A DNA stretch of 64,000 nt. Origin: Serripes groenlandicus. Taxonomy: Eukaryota; Mollusca; Bivalvia; Cardiida; Cardiidae. The first letter of the stretch is position 1, and each line of letters begins with the position of its first letter. The stretch is taken from the NCBI GenBank assembly GCA_031761405.1, contig JASEVX010000012.1, forward strand, positions 19,716,871 through 19,780,870, written 5' to 3'. Both the position numbers and the translations under genes were made by a program. This document shows, piece by piece, positions 33,358-44,324 of this stretch. Under the pieces are notes generated by a model, which searched no databases, had not been told where the DNA came from, and worked only from the letters and a program-made list of their open reading frames with translations.

Positions 33358-33530
33358 TAATTTGCCGTGGCCAAGTGGTTAGCGTAGGGGATTTGGATCC
33401 CCAGTCGCGGCGGTCATGGTCGCGTGCCCTTCGGAGCAAATTCAGAGTCTATCCCTGGGTTTTTTACCCAGGGATCACGAATAAGTGAAGTGTCGCCGTG
33501 ATATAACCACAAGCGTCAGAATTTCCATTA
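33358..33530 (+). mobile_element. SINE-D
   Basis: Head TTGCCGTGGCCAAGTGGTTAG with GGATTTGGATCCCCAGTCG, body GTGCCCTTCGGAGCAAATTC, TTACCCAGGGATCACGAATA and tail GTCGCCGTGATATAACC. It follows the CG-M by 6 bp. Confidence 0.75.
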
Positions 33531-34055
33531 CAGAAGAAAATAGGGAAAAACACACAATATCCGTTAAAATATTCAAAAAGTCTCTCTATGTTTTCCATAC
33601 GCTATTATAAAAATGATCGTCATGGTAGTTTGGGGAATCCCTCCCGTGTTACCATAAATAGCCCCTCTATACGGTCCATATATAATAATAATATTTTTGT
33701 TTATATATATTATGCAATTGGGAGTCTATTTATAGTAACACTGTTTGGGTCTTGTTTGGGTTTCCCCGAGTTCATTACGGTTGTTATTTGTATAGCATAT
33801 GGACCATATACAGACTATTTTTAGTAGTTTGTACCAGGTATTGTGTATTCTTTTTAATTTTCTCAAAAGAAAACTCGGACGCCTGTGATATAGATAGAGA
33901 AATGTTTAAAATGGCATAAAACCATAATAGAACGAAGCAAACTAATTCAAACTATATATTTGTTTCTGCTGGGCGTTTAAGAATAACACATTCCCTATGA
34001 TTCTTTTAACAAGGATTATCATTGGAAATGTCCAATATCAATTTAAATCGATAAT
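33531..34055. other. No gene seen
   Basis: A+T-rich; ATACGGTCCATATATAATAA and GTATAGCATATGGACCATATAC form a weak inverted pair. The frame at 33588-33824 is not convincing. Confidence 0.4.
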
Positions 34056-34844
34056 ATAATTTCATATTGTGGTTAATAAATAATGTGATTTTTGTCCCAG
34101 GACCTGCCCGCCAAATACCTGAAACTGGTTATTCAATGCCCTAGTTTGGATAATGCGCCGATTCGTACAAGAACCGACTCTTAGATATAGAGAATACCTT
34201 CTTGTTAATATAATTTTAATATAGAGATAAATCTTCACTGACTGAAAACCGCAATTCATCTCATTCTCGACATTAACAAATTACCGGAAAAAATAAATGA
34301 ATATGTCCATGATTTCTTTACTAAAGGTTTTTATTTAAATTACCAATATAAAAAAGACCAATACTATTATTTCATATTGTGCATTAATAAATAATGTGTA
34401 GGATATTTTCGTCCCAAAATGCGCCTGTCAAGTACCTTAACATCATATTTCAAGGCCCTGTTATTGATAATACACCGCTTCATACACAAACCGACTATAC
34501 GATATGGAGGATAATTGCTTCGTAATGTCGAAACATATTTTTCCAAAATACCTGATTTATATTGATAATCCGTTTCTTCATAATCATAATTATTAAAACA
34601 TTTTATCTTTACTTTTTGTATCTTGATCTTAACACACTACTGTTCTGTTTTCTTTTTTGCTCTGACGCACTGATGACAAACAATAACATATGTTCGTGTT
34701 TCATTTCTAAGGTTTGATATTTGAGATTACCAATATAAAAAGATATCAATGATATTATTTCATGTTGAGTTTTAATAAATATTGCTGTTCTAAGTCCTGA
34801 TGTCGATAATCCGCCGAAGAAAACCAACTATAATATAAAGTTTG

Positions 34845-34990
34845 TTTGATTAATGGGGTTTTACGCAGTTTTCTATATTATTTCAGTTATATCACGGCGA
34901 CAGTTCACATAGTCATGATCCCTGGGTAAACCAAACAAGTACTAGGCTAGTACATGTGCCTTGTTTCAGGGACGAGTTTAATAAAACTTT
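34845..34990 (-). mobile_element. SINE-D, 5'-truncated
   Basis: Antisense tail AATGGGGTTTTACGCAGTTTT, TTATATCACGGCGACAGTTC and ATGATCCCTGGGTAAACCAA. It stops in the body. Confidence 0.7.
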
Positions 34991-35300
34991 ATGAAATGAC
35001 AACTCATGTCAGATTCTTTTTATCACATGACGAAACACATAAAGAATGTCAGAAAATAGTCCTAACATGTAATACTTAATAAACTAATCACACCCAAAAA
35101 GAATTATGACCGATAATGGTCCCTTTACCTCGTCTATCTATTGTGACGTTTGTGTTTACCGAATACACATTCTCAGTCATTGTGTAAACATTCGCGGATG
35201 AATACAAACATAGTGATTCGGTCATGGTATATTACACATGTGACATATAGAGAATACGTAATGGGTATATTAGATCGGATACATGCACTGTCATGTGATA
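34975..35300 (+). repeat. Dispersed repeat, partner of 58848-59180 in opposite orientation
   Basis: AAAACTTTATGAAATGACAA, TGTCAGATTCTTTTTATCAC, AAACATAGTGATTCGGT, ATACGTAATGGGTATATTAG and TCGGATACA all appear as complements in the partner in reverse order. Function unknown. Confidence 0.8.
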
Positions 35301-35307
35301 CTATATC

Positions 35308-35416
35308 AATATCACATTCCTGTGAGGGCGCTATTTAAAAAGTTTAACCTGAGAAAAATAATGTTGACCGAGGCATTTTACAATTTTTCATAGCGCCCTT
35401 ACAGGAATGTGATATT
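35308..35416. mobile_element. Short foldback with 27-bp arms
   Basis: AATATCACATTCCTGTGAGG (35308 on, 27 bp) and its complement (35390-35416) match at 26 of 27 positions around 55 bp. It is probably a tiny non-autonomous element or an internal hairpin of the neighbouring dispersed repeat. Confidence 0.75.
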
Positions 35417-35834
35417 TATATTATTATACCGAAAAAACAAAATATCAATATCAAAAGTTGCAATTCTTCGTCAGAAAGCGCTGCGAAGCGATGAGAAGTC
35501 ATTTTTGTTTGCAAACAATTATTTTGTCGGCTGTATAATGTACGACCTTCACCTTGTCAAACGAATTTCGGAAGTTTAAAACGCGGATTTTGCGGCTTTA
35601 TTTTTGCCGAACCGTTCGCGCATCAAAGTAGCGCATGTGATATTATTTTGCAGGTCACTATTACCGGGCACTATTCAAAATGAGTGACTCATCGGGATTG
35701 GGGAATTTACATAGAGAATTTTAACTGAGGTATAATACAACTAAATATTGAGGCCCATGATATTGATAATCCGTTTCTTCATACGAAAACCAACTATATG
35801 ATATAGATGATAGTTACTCGTTTATATGTAATAT

Positions 35835-36316
35835 CAGGGACGTAGATAAGAGGGATAGGCACCACCTGTACACCTGTTATCTGGTTTAAATATCACACAT
35901 AGCAATAAAATGGTCCAAATTTTCACATTTTGTAGCAAATAAAACTTTGAAGTCACAATTGGCACATAAACGAAACATACATATTCTGAAAGCTTAACAT
36001 TTCAACTAAGGTTAGAGATGCAATGAATAACTGGAATTTCTTTGTATTTTGAACAATGACTGGTTTAAAAGACACAGATATTGGGATTTCTGAATTATAT
36101 TATTTTTTTCCAAAAATTAATAGACTGACATTTTTCATACGGATAACATATTATCAAAACCTGTAATATATTAAAATATTTATATCTACTGCAATAGCAG
36201 ATTTTTTTTTATTTTCATATCTTGAATAGTTTTTGAGTTTTACTTGCTACAAATGTCGGCACGGGTGATATTTTAGTATATAATTTAGTTACTTATCCCT
36301 CTTATCTACGTCCCTG
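35835..36316. mobile_element. hAT-M element with target duplication
   Basis: CAGGGACGTAGATAAGAGGG at the left and the complement CCTCTTATCTACGTCCCTG at the right, 482 bp apart. GTAATAT flanks both sides directly (7 bp, or 8 bp GTAATATC if the end is drawn one base in). CAGGG-type termini with ~8-bp duplications are typical of hAT. No transposase frame is present. Confidence 0.85.
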
Positions 36317-36540
36317 GTAATATCGATCCCTGATATCGATAATTCGCCTCCTATGAAAAAATGACTATAAGACATATAAGAGGATATTTACTCGTTTACA
36401 TATAATATCGAGCCTAATAGTTATAACGGACATTTTCATACGAAAACCGACTAAGAGATGTAGAGGATTATTGAACGCTTATATGTTATATCGAAATATA
36501 TTGTCACTGAATGAAAACTGAAATGTATGTCGGTCTTATT

Positions 36541-36905
36541 TTTTAACAAAAAAGACGTTCTGTTTTATTCTTCTCTGACTCGTTGAAGCAACGATAAACA
36601 GTAAAAAAAACATCAAGTGCTTTAGGAAACCCAAACATATTATATTTGCGAACAGAGTAGATCCAGAGATATAATGCTGATGCATCATTATGATGGATGA
36701 TATAATTACGTCTCCACTGTGACAGTTAAAATACGAAATCACTTATTCTCAAAAATCTCGTCTGCCATCGCCTGCATCAGGAATCTCTTAAAAATAAAAA
36801 CAATTATACCGCCGCCAATATACGTGTATAAATTACAAACATATAGTTGTCCAAAGATAACCGAATGTATGGGCAAAAGGGTCTGGGAATGCCAACTGTA
36901 ACGTA
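36541..36905. other. No gene seen
   Basis: Start shares phrases with the array to the left (GTTCTGTTTT.TTCT..CTGAC). Otherwise unremarkable. Confidence 0.35.
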
Positions 36906-37085
36906 CAGTCTAACCAGTGCTAAAGAACACCTTGAAATAGCAACTCCCTGGCTACAGCGACTTTACTGTTTGTTTCCCTAGTACTCATCTCCTGCATACA
37001 TAACCCTGCAAATAAAGACAACCTGTAAAGAAAAGACCAGATTGATGTCTTCCCAATGGTGGTCTTTCTACACAGGTTACATTGT
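36906..37085. mobile_element. Mar-M element, diverged
   Basis: TA-CAGTCTAACCAGTGCTAAA at the left; GGTGGTCTTTCTACACAGG and TTACATTGTG at the right. AGACCAGATTGATGTCTTCC is also seen in the copy at 61329. Confidence 0.65.
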
Positions 37086-37208
37086 GTTCGCGATTAGTGT
37101 AGGTTCAGATCGGCCAGCGTATTCTGGCTCTGAACTGTTCCCCTCGCCATCTATTTATAGAAGGATAAAAAATAATTCTTGAATATCAGTCTTTTCCAAC
37201 ACGTGTAA

Positions 37209-37800
37209 AACACATTTCGTAGTGAGCACCTTAGCCAGGTTTTAAATTCGATAAAAAAATATTGAAAATATTTTTAACGAAGGCAGGATTACTTATCAAT
37301 AAACTACTGGTATATCCTCCAATTTTGAAGATTATGATAAACACGTTTCTTAGTGAGCACATTAGCCTGGTTTTAAATTCGATAAGAATATTTTTAACGA
37401 AGGCAGGATTACTTATCAATAAACTACTGGTATATCCTCCAATTTTGAAGATTATGATAAACACGTTTCTTAGTGAGCACATTAGCCTGGTTTTGAATTC
37501 GATAAGAATATTTTTAACGAAGGCAGGATTACTTATCAATAAACTACTGGTATATCCTCCAATTTTGAAGATTATGATAAACACGTTTCTTAGTGAGCAC
37601 ATTAGCCTGGTTTTAAATTCGATAAGAATATTTTTAACGAAGGCAGGATTACTTATCAATAAACTAGTGGTATATCCTCCAATTTTGAAGATTATGATAA
37701 ACACGTTTCTTAGTGAGCACATTAGCCTGGTTTTAAATTCGATAAGAATATTTTTAACGAAGGCAGGATAACTTATCAATAAACTACTGGTATATATGAA
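37209..37800. repeat. 120-bp tandem array, about 4.8 units
   Basis: Units contain AGGATTACTTATCAATAAAC, ACTGGTATATCCTCCAATTT, TGATAAACACGTTTCTTAG and AGCACATTAGCCTGGTTTT. The inner units differ by one or two bases each, so the array is young. Because 120 is divisible by three, both strands show long repetitive frames (about 170 and 180 codons); I do not regard these as genes. Confidence 0.95.
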
Positions 37801-38109
37801 TCTTTAATTCCTCCTATTTTGAAGATGATAATAAAGCAACAATACACAATTCTATAGACAAAATGAAAAGAAAACATAGAAGAGATAAACAGATGAACTG
37901 ACATGAATATATACAAACACATAGTGAATTGATGATTATGAAAAACACAACATGAGGAGAACATTAGAAGATATACATTGGTATGGAAAATGAAAACATG
38001 AGGAAAAAACCCAAATAACAGTCTTTGATGCAATCCAGTAACATACTTATAATAATTTAACCTTTACTTTACTTGTATCACACATATTTATGCCACATCT
38101 GCTGAATCT
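37801..38109. other. LINE left flank
   Basis: TTCCTCCTATTTTGAAGATG resembles the 120-bp unit, so the array's decay zone may extend here. The LINE sequence appears to start about 38080-38100, since the translation left of the first ATG (T-S-A-E-S) is still in frame. Confidence 0.4.
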
Positions 38110-40500
38110 ATGATTTTAAAACAAAAACGTTCGAAACATATAAATGATACCCAACCACCTTGGTGGGACGTGGATTGCGAAACGTCTAAACAGAGAAAAT
38201 ACGCATTATTAAGATTATTTCGATTGACAAATTTACAAATCGATCTCATAAATTATAAAATGTGCAGAAATGCTTTTAAAAATACTTGTAAAAATAAAAA
38301 ATGTCAATATGAAAAGTTAAAACGCGATGAACTCTTAAAGTCGAAAAAAAAACCTTCATTGTTTTGGAAAACTATTAAGCAAGGTAATGCCAAACCTCGC
38401 AATGATAACAGTATTTCCGAGAACGATTGGGTAAATTATTTTAAAACTCTTTTAAACACGGAAGATAATCGTAATCATAATAACGAGGAAATCTTACAAT
38501 ATGTAGCCTTAGATAATAATGACGCTTTAAATGGTCCTATTACTACCGTGGAAATAATTACTGGAATTCGAAAACTGAAATCTGGGAAGAGCGCAGGTCC
38601 ATGTGGTATTGGTGCCGAGTTTTACAAACATACTGAGAGTGAAATAGCTCCAATTTTAAATGTATTGTTTAATGATATATTAAATACTGGAGTTTATCCA
38701 GATTCATGGGCTGATAGTATTCTCTGCCCAATACATAAAGCAGGATCTAAAAATGAGCCTGGAAACTATAGAGGTATTTCTCTTATAAGTACTATGTATA
38801 AAATATTTTCACATATAGCAACTACAAGAATTTATAATTGGGCGGAACGTGAATGTAAAATCGATGAAGCGCAAGCAGGGTTTAGGAAAGGATATTCTGC
38901 AGTAGATAATATTTTTTCTCTTCAGTCTATGGCACAGAAATACCTTTCTAAGAAAGGGGGCCGTTTTTATTGTCTCTATGTGGACTTCAGCAAGGCTTTT
39001 GATTCTTTAATTCATGAAAAACTGTTTAGAACGATTGCCAGGAAAGGTGTAACTGGTAAATTGTTAAATATCTTTGTTTCTATGTATAGTAAAACTAAAG
39101 CATGTGTACGCACAACAAATGGTCTTACAGAGTCATTTTCTTGTAATATCGGAACTAGACAGGGGGACAAAAGTAGCCCAATCTTATTTTCTTTGTATAT
39201 AAACGATATATGTACTATTCTGAGGGAACGTTGTGGTAGTGGAATTTTCATAACTAATGATATACCTGATATTTTATGCCTATTATTTGCTGACGACGTC
39301 ACACATGTGGCAGAAACGGCATCAAAATTACAAGTTCAACTAAATGTTCTACACGAATTCTGTGTTTCATCTGGTATGTGCATTAATCTTAATAAAACTG
39401 AAATTATTGTTTTTAGAAACGGCGGTAGACTTAGGTTATATGAAAACTGGGCATATGACGGGAATCGTATTAACACAACATCCTTTTATAAATATATGGG
39501 ATTATTGTTTACTCCCAAACTGTCATGGTCCTCTGCAAAACTTAAACTTGCAGCCCAGGCTAAAAAAGCCATATTTGCTATACGAAAATACCAACAACCG
39601 TTTGGTAAGTTTCTACATAATGATATTTTTAAACTTTTTGACGCCATGGTAACACCTATTTTATGTTATGCTTCAGAAGTATGGGGTTATGAATATTCTG
39701 GAACAATTGAAAAAGTTCAAGTAGACTTTTGTAAATATTTTTTAGGGGTTAACAGTTCTGTTAATAATAGTGTTGCGTTAGGTGAATGTGGTAGACTTCC
39801 TTTATGTATAACGTATCATACTAATTGCATTAAATATTGGTGTAAATTATTACATATGCACAATAATCGCTATCCGAAAAATTGTTACAAAATGCTCAAG
39901 TCTTTAGATGAAGCTGGTAGACTTACATGGGCTTCAAATATTAAAAAACTCCTTTTCAGATACGGGTATGGTTTTGTTTGGGTCTCTCAAGAAGTTGGGG
40001 ATATTAATATTTTCATTAAACAATTCAAGCAAAGGCTAATAGATTGTATGAAACAAAATTGGCACGGTAGTATTGAAGATTCGCCACGTTGTGATACATA
40101 TAAATACTTCAAAACCTTATTAAACCCAGAGAAATATTTATGCATTGACATGCCATTTTTACATAAAAAAGCAATGTCACGTTTTCGCTGTTCTAGCCAT
40201 AAGTTTAAAATAGAAACCGGTCGCCATCAGAATATCGATCGAGAAAATCGTTTCTGTCAGTTCTGCGAAATTACAGAACATTCGAAAGTTGTGGAAGATG
40301 AATACCATGTATTTTTTGCATGTCCGAGATATTCGGATATACGTCTTCAACTTTTGTTATCTTGGTACTCTGGTGAATCTGATCTTCCCAACTTTTATAA
40401 TATTCTACAAGTCGATGACACGCTTAAAATAAGAAAACTCTCAAATTATATTCATCACTTATTAAAAAGAAATGAACAACCAATTAATATAAGTACGTAA
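38110..40500 (+). CDS. Non-LTR retrotransposon reverse transcriptase ORF, 5'-truncated
   Basis: This frame encodes 796 residues of a LINE ORF2-type protein that copies element RNA into DNA at a nicked target. PPWWD near residue 16 is typical of the linker just after the endonuclease domain, so the endonuclease itself is missing and the ATG used here is simply the first one in frame. Reverse transcriptase motifs are in order: KSGKSAGPCGI (157-167), NYRGISLIS (219-227), VDFSKAFD with the catalytic D at 292, GTRQGDKSSPILFSLYIND (348-366), and FADD at 393-396. Near the C terminus C716, C719, H733 and C738 make a CCHC zinc-binding motif seen in several LINE clades. There is no stop or frameshift in 2.4 kb, so this copy inserted recently. 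The clade (Jockey/CR1-like or other) is not resolved. The codon usage is strongly A/T-ending. Confidence 0.93.
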   Translation: MILKQKRSKHINDTQPPWWDVDCETSKQRKYALLRLFRLTNLQIDLINYKMCRNAFKNTCKNKKCQYEKLKRDELLKSKKKPSLFWKTIKQGNAKPRNDNSISENDWVNYFKTLLNTEDNRNHNNEEILQYVALDNNDALNGPITTVEIITGIRKLKSGKSAGPCGIGAEFYKHTESEIAPILNVLFNDILNTGVYPDSWADSILCPIHKAGSKNEPGNYRGISLISTMYKIFSHIATTRIYNWAERECKIDEAQAGFRKGYSAVDNIFSLQSMAQKYLSKKGGRFYCLYVDFSKAFDSLIHEKLFRTIARKGVTGKLLNIFVSMYSKTKACVRTTNGLTESFSCNIGTRQGDKSSPILFSLYINDICTILRERCGSGIFITNDIPDILCLLFADDVTHVAETASKLQVQLNVLHEFCVSSGMCINLNKTEIIVFRNGGRLRLYENWAYDGNRINTTSFYKYMGLLFTPKLSWSSAKLKLAAQAKKAIFAIRKYQQPFGKFLHNDIFKLFDAMVTPILCYASEVWGYEYSGTIEKVQVDFCKYFLGVNSSVNNSVALGECGRLPLCITYHTNCIKYWCKLLHMHNNRYPKNCYKMLKSLDEAGRLTWASNIKKLLFRYGYGFVWVSQEVGDINIFIKQFKQRLIDCMKQNWHGSIEDSPRCDTYKYFKTLLNPEKYLCIDMPFLHKKAMSRFRCSSHKFKIETGRHQNIDRENRFCQFCEITEHSKVVEDEYHVFFACPRYSDIRLQLLLSWYSGESDLPNFYNILQVDDTLKIRKLSNYIHHLLKRNEQPINIST

Positions 40501-40585
40501 CTCATTGAATTGTTGTAAATAATTGTAATGTATTTTGGGCCGGAGGCCTTTGTTTACGAAATAAAACATTTGTATCAGTCGAAAA
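40501..40585 (+). mobile_element. LINE 3' untranslated end
   Basis: After the stop come a short TTGTAAATAATTGTAATG stretch, the small palindrome GGCCGGAGGCC and AATAAAACATTTG, which could act as a poly(A) signal. No clear poly(A) tail follows, so the exact end is uncertain. Confidence 0.6.
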
Positions 40586-40701
40586 TGCACGAAGCACCAC
40601 TTTCTTCTGTATTATAGCCTTATGAATATTCATGTATTATTGAAAGCGAGGCTAAGGAAGTAGACGAATATTTTTTGAGAATAGAGTATCGTTACTGTAC
40701 G

Positions 40702-40936
40702 TTAACCCATTCCCATATGTGGACGCTTTCTGTCGCATCTGCAGCAGACAACTTTTGAAAACATTGTGACAAAAGTAGAAATTTCTCAAAACGAACACTT
40801 TTTCACATTTTGCCCCATCCTTTTCAACTTTTTTCAGTAATAACACCTACAATCTTAGTGATTTCCTGTGTTTTTGCTTATAGATGTTTTCAAAAAGTCG
40901 TCTGATGCAGATTTGTTGTATGTGGGAAAGGGTTAA
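40702..40936 (+). mobile_element. PB-M MITE
   Basis: TTAACCCATTCCCATATGTGG to GTGGGAAAGGG-TTAA. GCATCTGCAGCAGACAAC and AAAGTCGTCTGATGCAG are present; the hairpin centre is TTTCTCAAAACGAACAC, slightly broken. Confidence 0.8.
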
Positions 40937-41051
40937 AATTGGTTTTCTTGTCCATCGCTCAAATATTAATGCATCTTTACAGACATATAAGAGTGGCATT
41001 CCTTCTTTTGGCGTACACTCTACGTTGATCGTCTTGTTATTTCGTTTTAAT

Positions 41052-41281
41052 TTAACCCTTTACCTCATATAGACGCTTTCTGACGCCTCTGCAGCAGATG
41101 GCTTTTTGAAAACATAGAGACAAAAGAAGAAATTGCACAAAACGTGCAATTTCTCCCTTTTCCACAATGTTTTCCGCTTTTTGTCATAGGTTATCCATTC
41201 AATTATGGAGATTTTCTATGTTTTGACAAAATACGTTCAAAGTCGTCTGCTGCAGAATTGTCGTATGAGGGTAAGGGTTAA
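41052..41281 (+). mobile_element. PB-M MITE
   Basis: TTAACCCTTTACCTCATATAG to GAGGGTAAGGG-TTAA. The T-to-A change at position eight of the left end is matched by the complementary change at the right end. Centre AAATTGCAC-AAAAC-GTGCAATTT, the same paired variant as 26075. Confidence 0.92.
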
Positions 41282-42334
41282 ACATATTTATTCATTCAGT
41301 TAAGCAATAATATACAAGTTAATGTAAGCAAAGTTACAGAGAAGTACAACCATGGATCAGAAAACAAGCAACATATGCTTATATTAATTCCTCTCCTTGA
41401 TGGTTGCATTACTTTTCAGATATGTTTGGTTAAAATGTTAATTAGTTTCCACCTACAACAACTATGCATCAAACATCTTGGAAAATATATAAATAGATGC
41501 AAAGAATATAAAAAAAAACCTCTATAAATGGAAGTTTGAATATTGTTTGGAGCTGGAAACAATGTTATAATTTCGTGTGCTACAGCTGAGCCAAGAATGC
41601 GTCTAAGAGGTCACAATACACCAAATAAATTCCTACTTTGTTTACATGTAAATCAACCAGCTTCAACCCTCGTTTGTCACACTTTCTAAGCGTTTCCAAG
41701 GTAGAACACCATAACTATCATTGAAAAGAGATACTTCTTACCATTAAAATAATCCATAAAAAATGTGTGGTCATGTATTTTGCAAGAAAGAACTCGCTCT
41801 GTGAAGATGGGGACCGTCCGTTTTACCACAATCCAGCTAGGCTGAAACTGGGTTTCCACATCCTCTACTTTCACTTTCACACAAGGTCAAAATACCTAAA
41901 ATGATCAAATCAAACAGTTCCAGTTCATCCTCTACATATTTACAAACAATGTACATCCATTGTCACATATCCAATGCAGACTGGGCCAGATGTACAGCCA
42001 TTTCTAGGCAAACAAAGTTTTGTTTACGTACTACGGTACTGTAGATCAAAGGGTCCCGCGGATGTATTTAGCGTAATTTGACCTATATATTAGCACGGTT
42101 AGGGGCGGTTTAGTGATGCATTTTTCACGCTAGATACTTTTTTATTGAAGTCCTGCATCAAAATCTCATTTCTGTCTTGTACTCTTTCAAGAAAACGGTC
42201 AACATTTGACGCATTTTGCAAAAGACGGCTTTCAAAAACTGTTATGAGAAAGGACAAATATTTTAAATTCTGTATTTATATGATTTTTGAAACTTTCAAG
42301 ATATGACTTATACCTATTGGCTTGGATTTCTTAC
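41282..42334. other. No gene called
   Basis: Contains a 64-codon minus-strand stretch (41880-41742) ending at a good splice donor (AATG-GTAAGAAG), but no acceptor gives an open exon, so it is not annotated as coding. Otherwise unremarkable. Confidence 0.4.
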
Positions 42335-42557
42335 CCATTTCCACTTATAATATATATGTAGCAGATGACTTTAAATGACTTAAGCAAATGTATGGAAAAT
42401 TTCTTCAAATAAAAGTATAACTATTGAATAGAATTGAATATATTGTGACTAAAAGAAATGTATAAAGGTATGAGCAATTTCTCCTTTGATTACAGTGTTT
42501 CCATGTGTCTTCAAATGCAAATGCACCAACATGCATTTGTATGTGGGAAAGGCTTGA
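42335..42557 (-). mobile_element. PB-M MITE, heavily diverged
   Basis: TTACCCATTTCCACTTATAAT, GTAGCAGATGAC, GAGCAATTTCTCCTTTGATT and ATGTGGGAAAGGC remain. Orientation is tentative. Confidence 0.5.
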
Positions 42558-43159
42558 CGCAAACGGTAAACGGTTTATGGAAAACGTTCTCTTAATAAAC
42601 ACCGTACCGAAAATATATCAACTCACCGACATTTTATTGTTCACACTGTCACAAATAGGTTGTGATGAATTTGGAAGCGTCACAAACATGCAATGGCCAT
42701 TTTCTATATAAAATAGTTTCTATAAATATATTATGTTATGTTATGTATATATGTTAGTCACAAACAACGCTAGTTACTGGTGGAGTTTATACCATAGGTC
42801 TATTATACATATCATAAGTTAAATATTATCTGTATATATTTCGAAACGGTCTTAAATAAAGCGATGCAAGTAATGAAATATTTTTCTTTTTTAGGAGACG
42901 AATTTCTAAATATAAACGTTATCATAAGCGTAAACATGGCAGGACAGTGTGCCAGTATTAGTATTCAATACAACATAAACAAAACCAGCTATAATTTGTG
43001 GCTGTTTTTGCGTTCAAAATAGCCGCATCTTATATATTATTCAGCAATCATAAACACTACGCCATGCCAATAGTAGACCTTTATAATATCATAAACATCT
43101 CTCGCCGATAGATCTATATGAGTCGCTATCTGATTTTGCTTCGTGCTGTATCCCCGTCC
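42558..43159. other. No gene seen
   Basis: Contains a short TTATGTTATGTTATG run near 42733. Nothing else recognised. Confidence 0.4.
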
Positions 43160-43430
43160 CAGTCTCCGTGGTGTAGTGGTAAGAGTGCGTCCGTCCGCCT
43201 TGGGAGCGAGAGACCAGGGTTCAATCCAAAATAGGGACATACCAATTACTTTAAAACTAGTAGTAATAACTCCTCGCCTCGGCGTTGCGGGTTGCGGGGG
43301 GATATTATTACGACCGATGCATCGGTATCAGGTTCAATAATACATGTAGGGTTGGAAAAGTTCCCAAGAAATTTCGATACATAACTGAAATACTGTTGAA
43401 AGCTGCATAAAATACTATTCAAACAAACAA
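43160..43430 (+). mobile_element. SINE-C with tRNA head
   Basis: A-box GTGGTGTAGTGGTAAGAGTG, then B-box AGGGTTCAATCC, TTACTTTAAAACTAGTAGTA, GTTGCGGGTTGCGGGG, ATTACGACCGATGC and tail ACATAACTGAAATACTGTTG. The AACGCCGTGATAT segment is mutated to AAATTTCGATAC. Confidence 0.8.
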
Positions 43431-43651
43431 ATTGGCATCTCCATAACGTGTGCAGTCTTATTAGAGCCCTCCACATGCAGCATGTATCATAGACCCATAT
43501 GCAAAGCTAGTAGTGTAGCCCCACGGGTATCACATCTATATATTCGTTTATGCAACATTGTCTCCACAAACAACTGATGAACATAGAACCACCTTTAGTT
43601 TTCTTTTCTTCTTACATGGGGCATGTACGTGTTACCAGACTTGTATGGGGA

Positions 43652-43892
43652 ATCCGCCGTGACTGAGTGGTGAGCGTCAGGTATTTGGAACCAGGATTCC
43701 CAGGTTCGATTCCAAGTCTCGGCGGTATATGGTGGAGTGCCCTTTGGCAAGACACTTTTACTAGCCATACAAGCCGTACAAGCCGTACAAGCTGTACTGG
43801 TTTGTTTACCCAGGGATCATGTATAAGTGAACTCTCACCGCGATATAACTTAAATAATGTTGAAAAACTGCGTAAAACCCACAATACGATAA
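43652..43892 (+). mobile_element. SINE-D, complete
   Basis: Head CCGCCGTGACTGAGTGGTGAG with B-box CCAGGTTCGATTCCAAG, body GTGCCCTTTGGCAAGACAC, an AAGCCGTAC unit repeated three times, GTACTGGTTTGTTTACCC, AGGGATCATGTATAAG and tail CGATATAACTTAAATAATG with CGTAAAACCC. Confidence 0.85.
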
Positions 43893-44324
43893 AATCGGAA
43901 CACTGCCACCACCGAAGATCCAGATAACCATGCGACTCCTCGAAGTCTGATCTTGATCTTCCCGGTAATCTTACAATAACCTAGAAAGGCTTTTGTACCA
44001 CGAATCCGACCCAAAACGTGTGTTGTCATGTTTTCTGGTTGTTCGCAATGTACATTTATTTCAAAACATCGTCTGCTGCAGAATCGTCTTAACGCATCAA
44101 TAATTGTTTCAAAATGATGTTTGTCTCATTGGTAGTTAAAAGGGTTTTCGGCCAACATCAAAACAGAATTGTCTCATTACTGAGATGTAAATAAGACCCC
44201 TATATCATGTGACACGGCACAAAGATATATAATATATCTAAGGGTAGCCTTTTTATTACGTCTGTGACGATATGTGTTATTCGATTTCATATTTATGGTA
44301 TATTTATCCACGAGGAACCAGGTC
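43893..44324. other. No gene; PB-M fragment
   Basis: CATCGTCTGCTGCAGAATCG at about 44067 is a PB-M end fragment. Nothing else recognised. Confidence 0.4.

Larger units (their letters stand above)
34056..36540. repeat. Degenerate tandem array, units about 310-390 bp, with insertions
   Basis: TTTCATATTGTGGTTAATAA (34060), TTTCATATTGTGCATTAATA (34371) and TTTCATGTTGAGTTTTAATA (34757) open successive units. The segment CCTG.TATTGATAATCCG..TCATACGAAAACC.ACTATA then returns near 34130, 34460, 34795, 35755, 36325 and 36425. A SINE-D, a dispersed repeat, a foldback and a hAT-M interrupt the array. Confidence 0.7.

Noticed and set aside
41742..41895. Minus-strand candidate exon with a good donor (AATG-GTAAGAAG)
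   Set aside because: The only good acceptor (ATCATTTTAG at 41896) leaves stops in all three frames before the donor, so no complete exon can be drawn.
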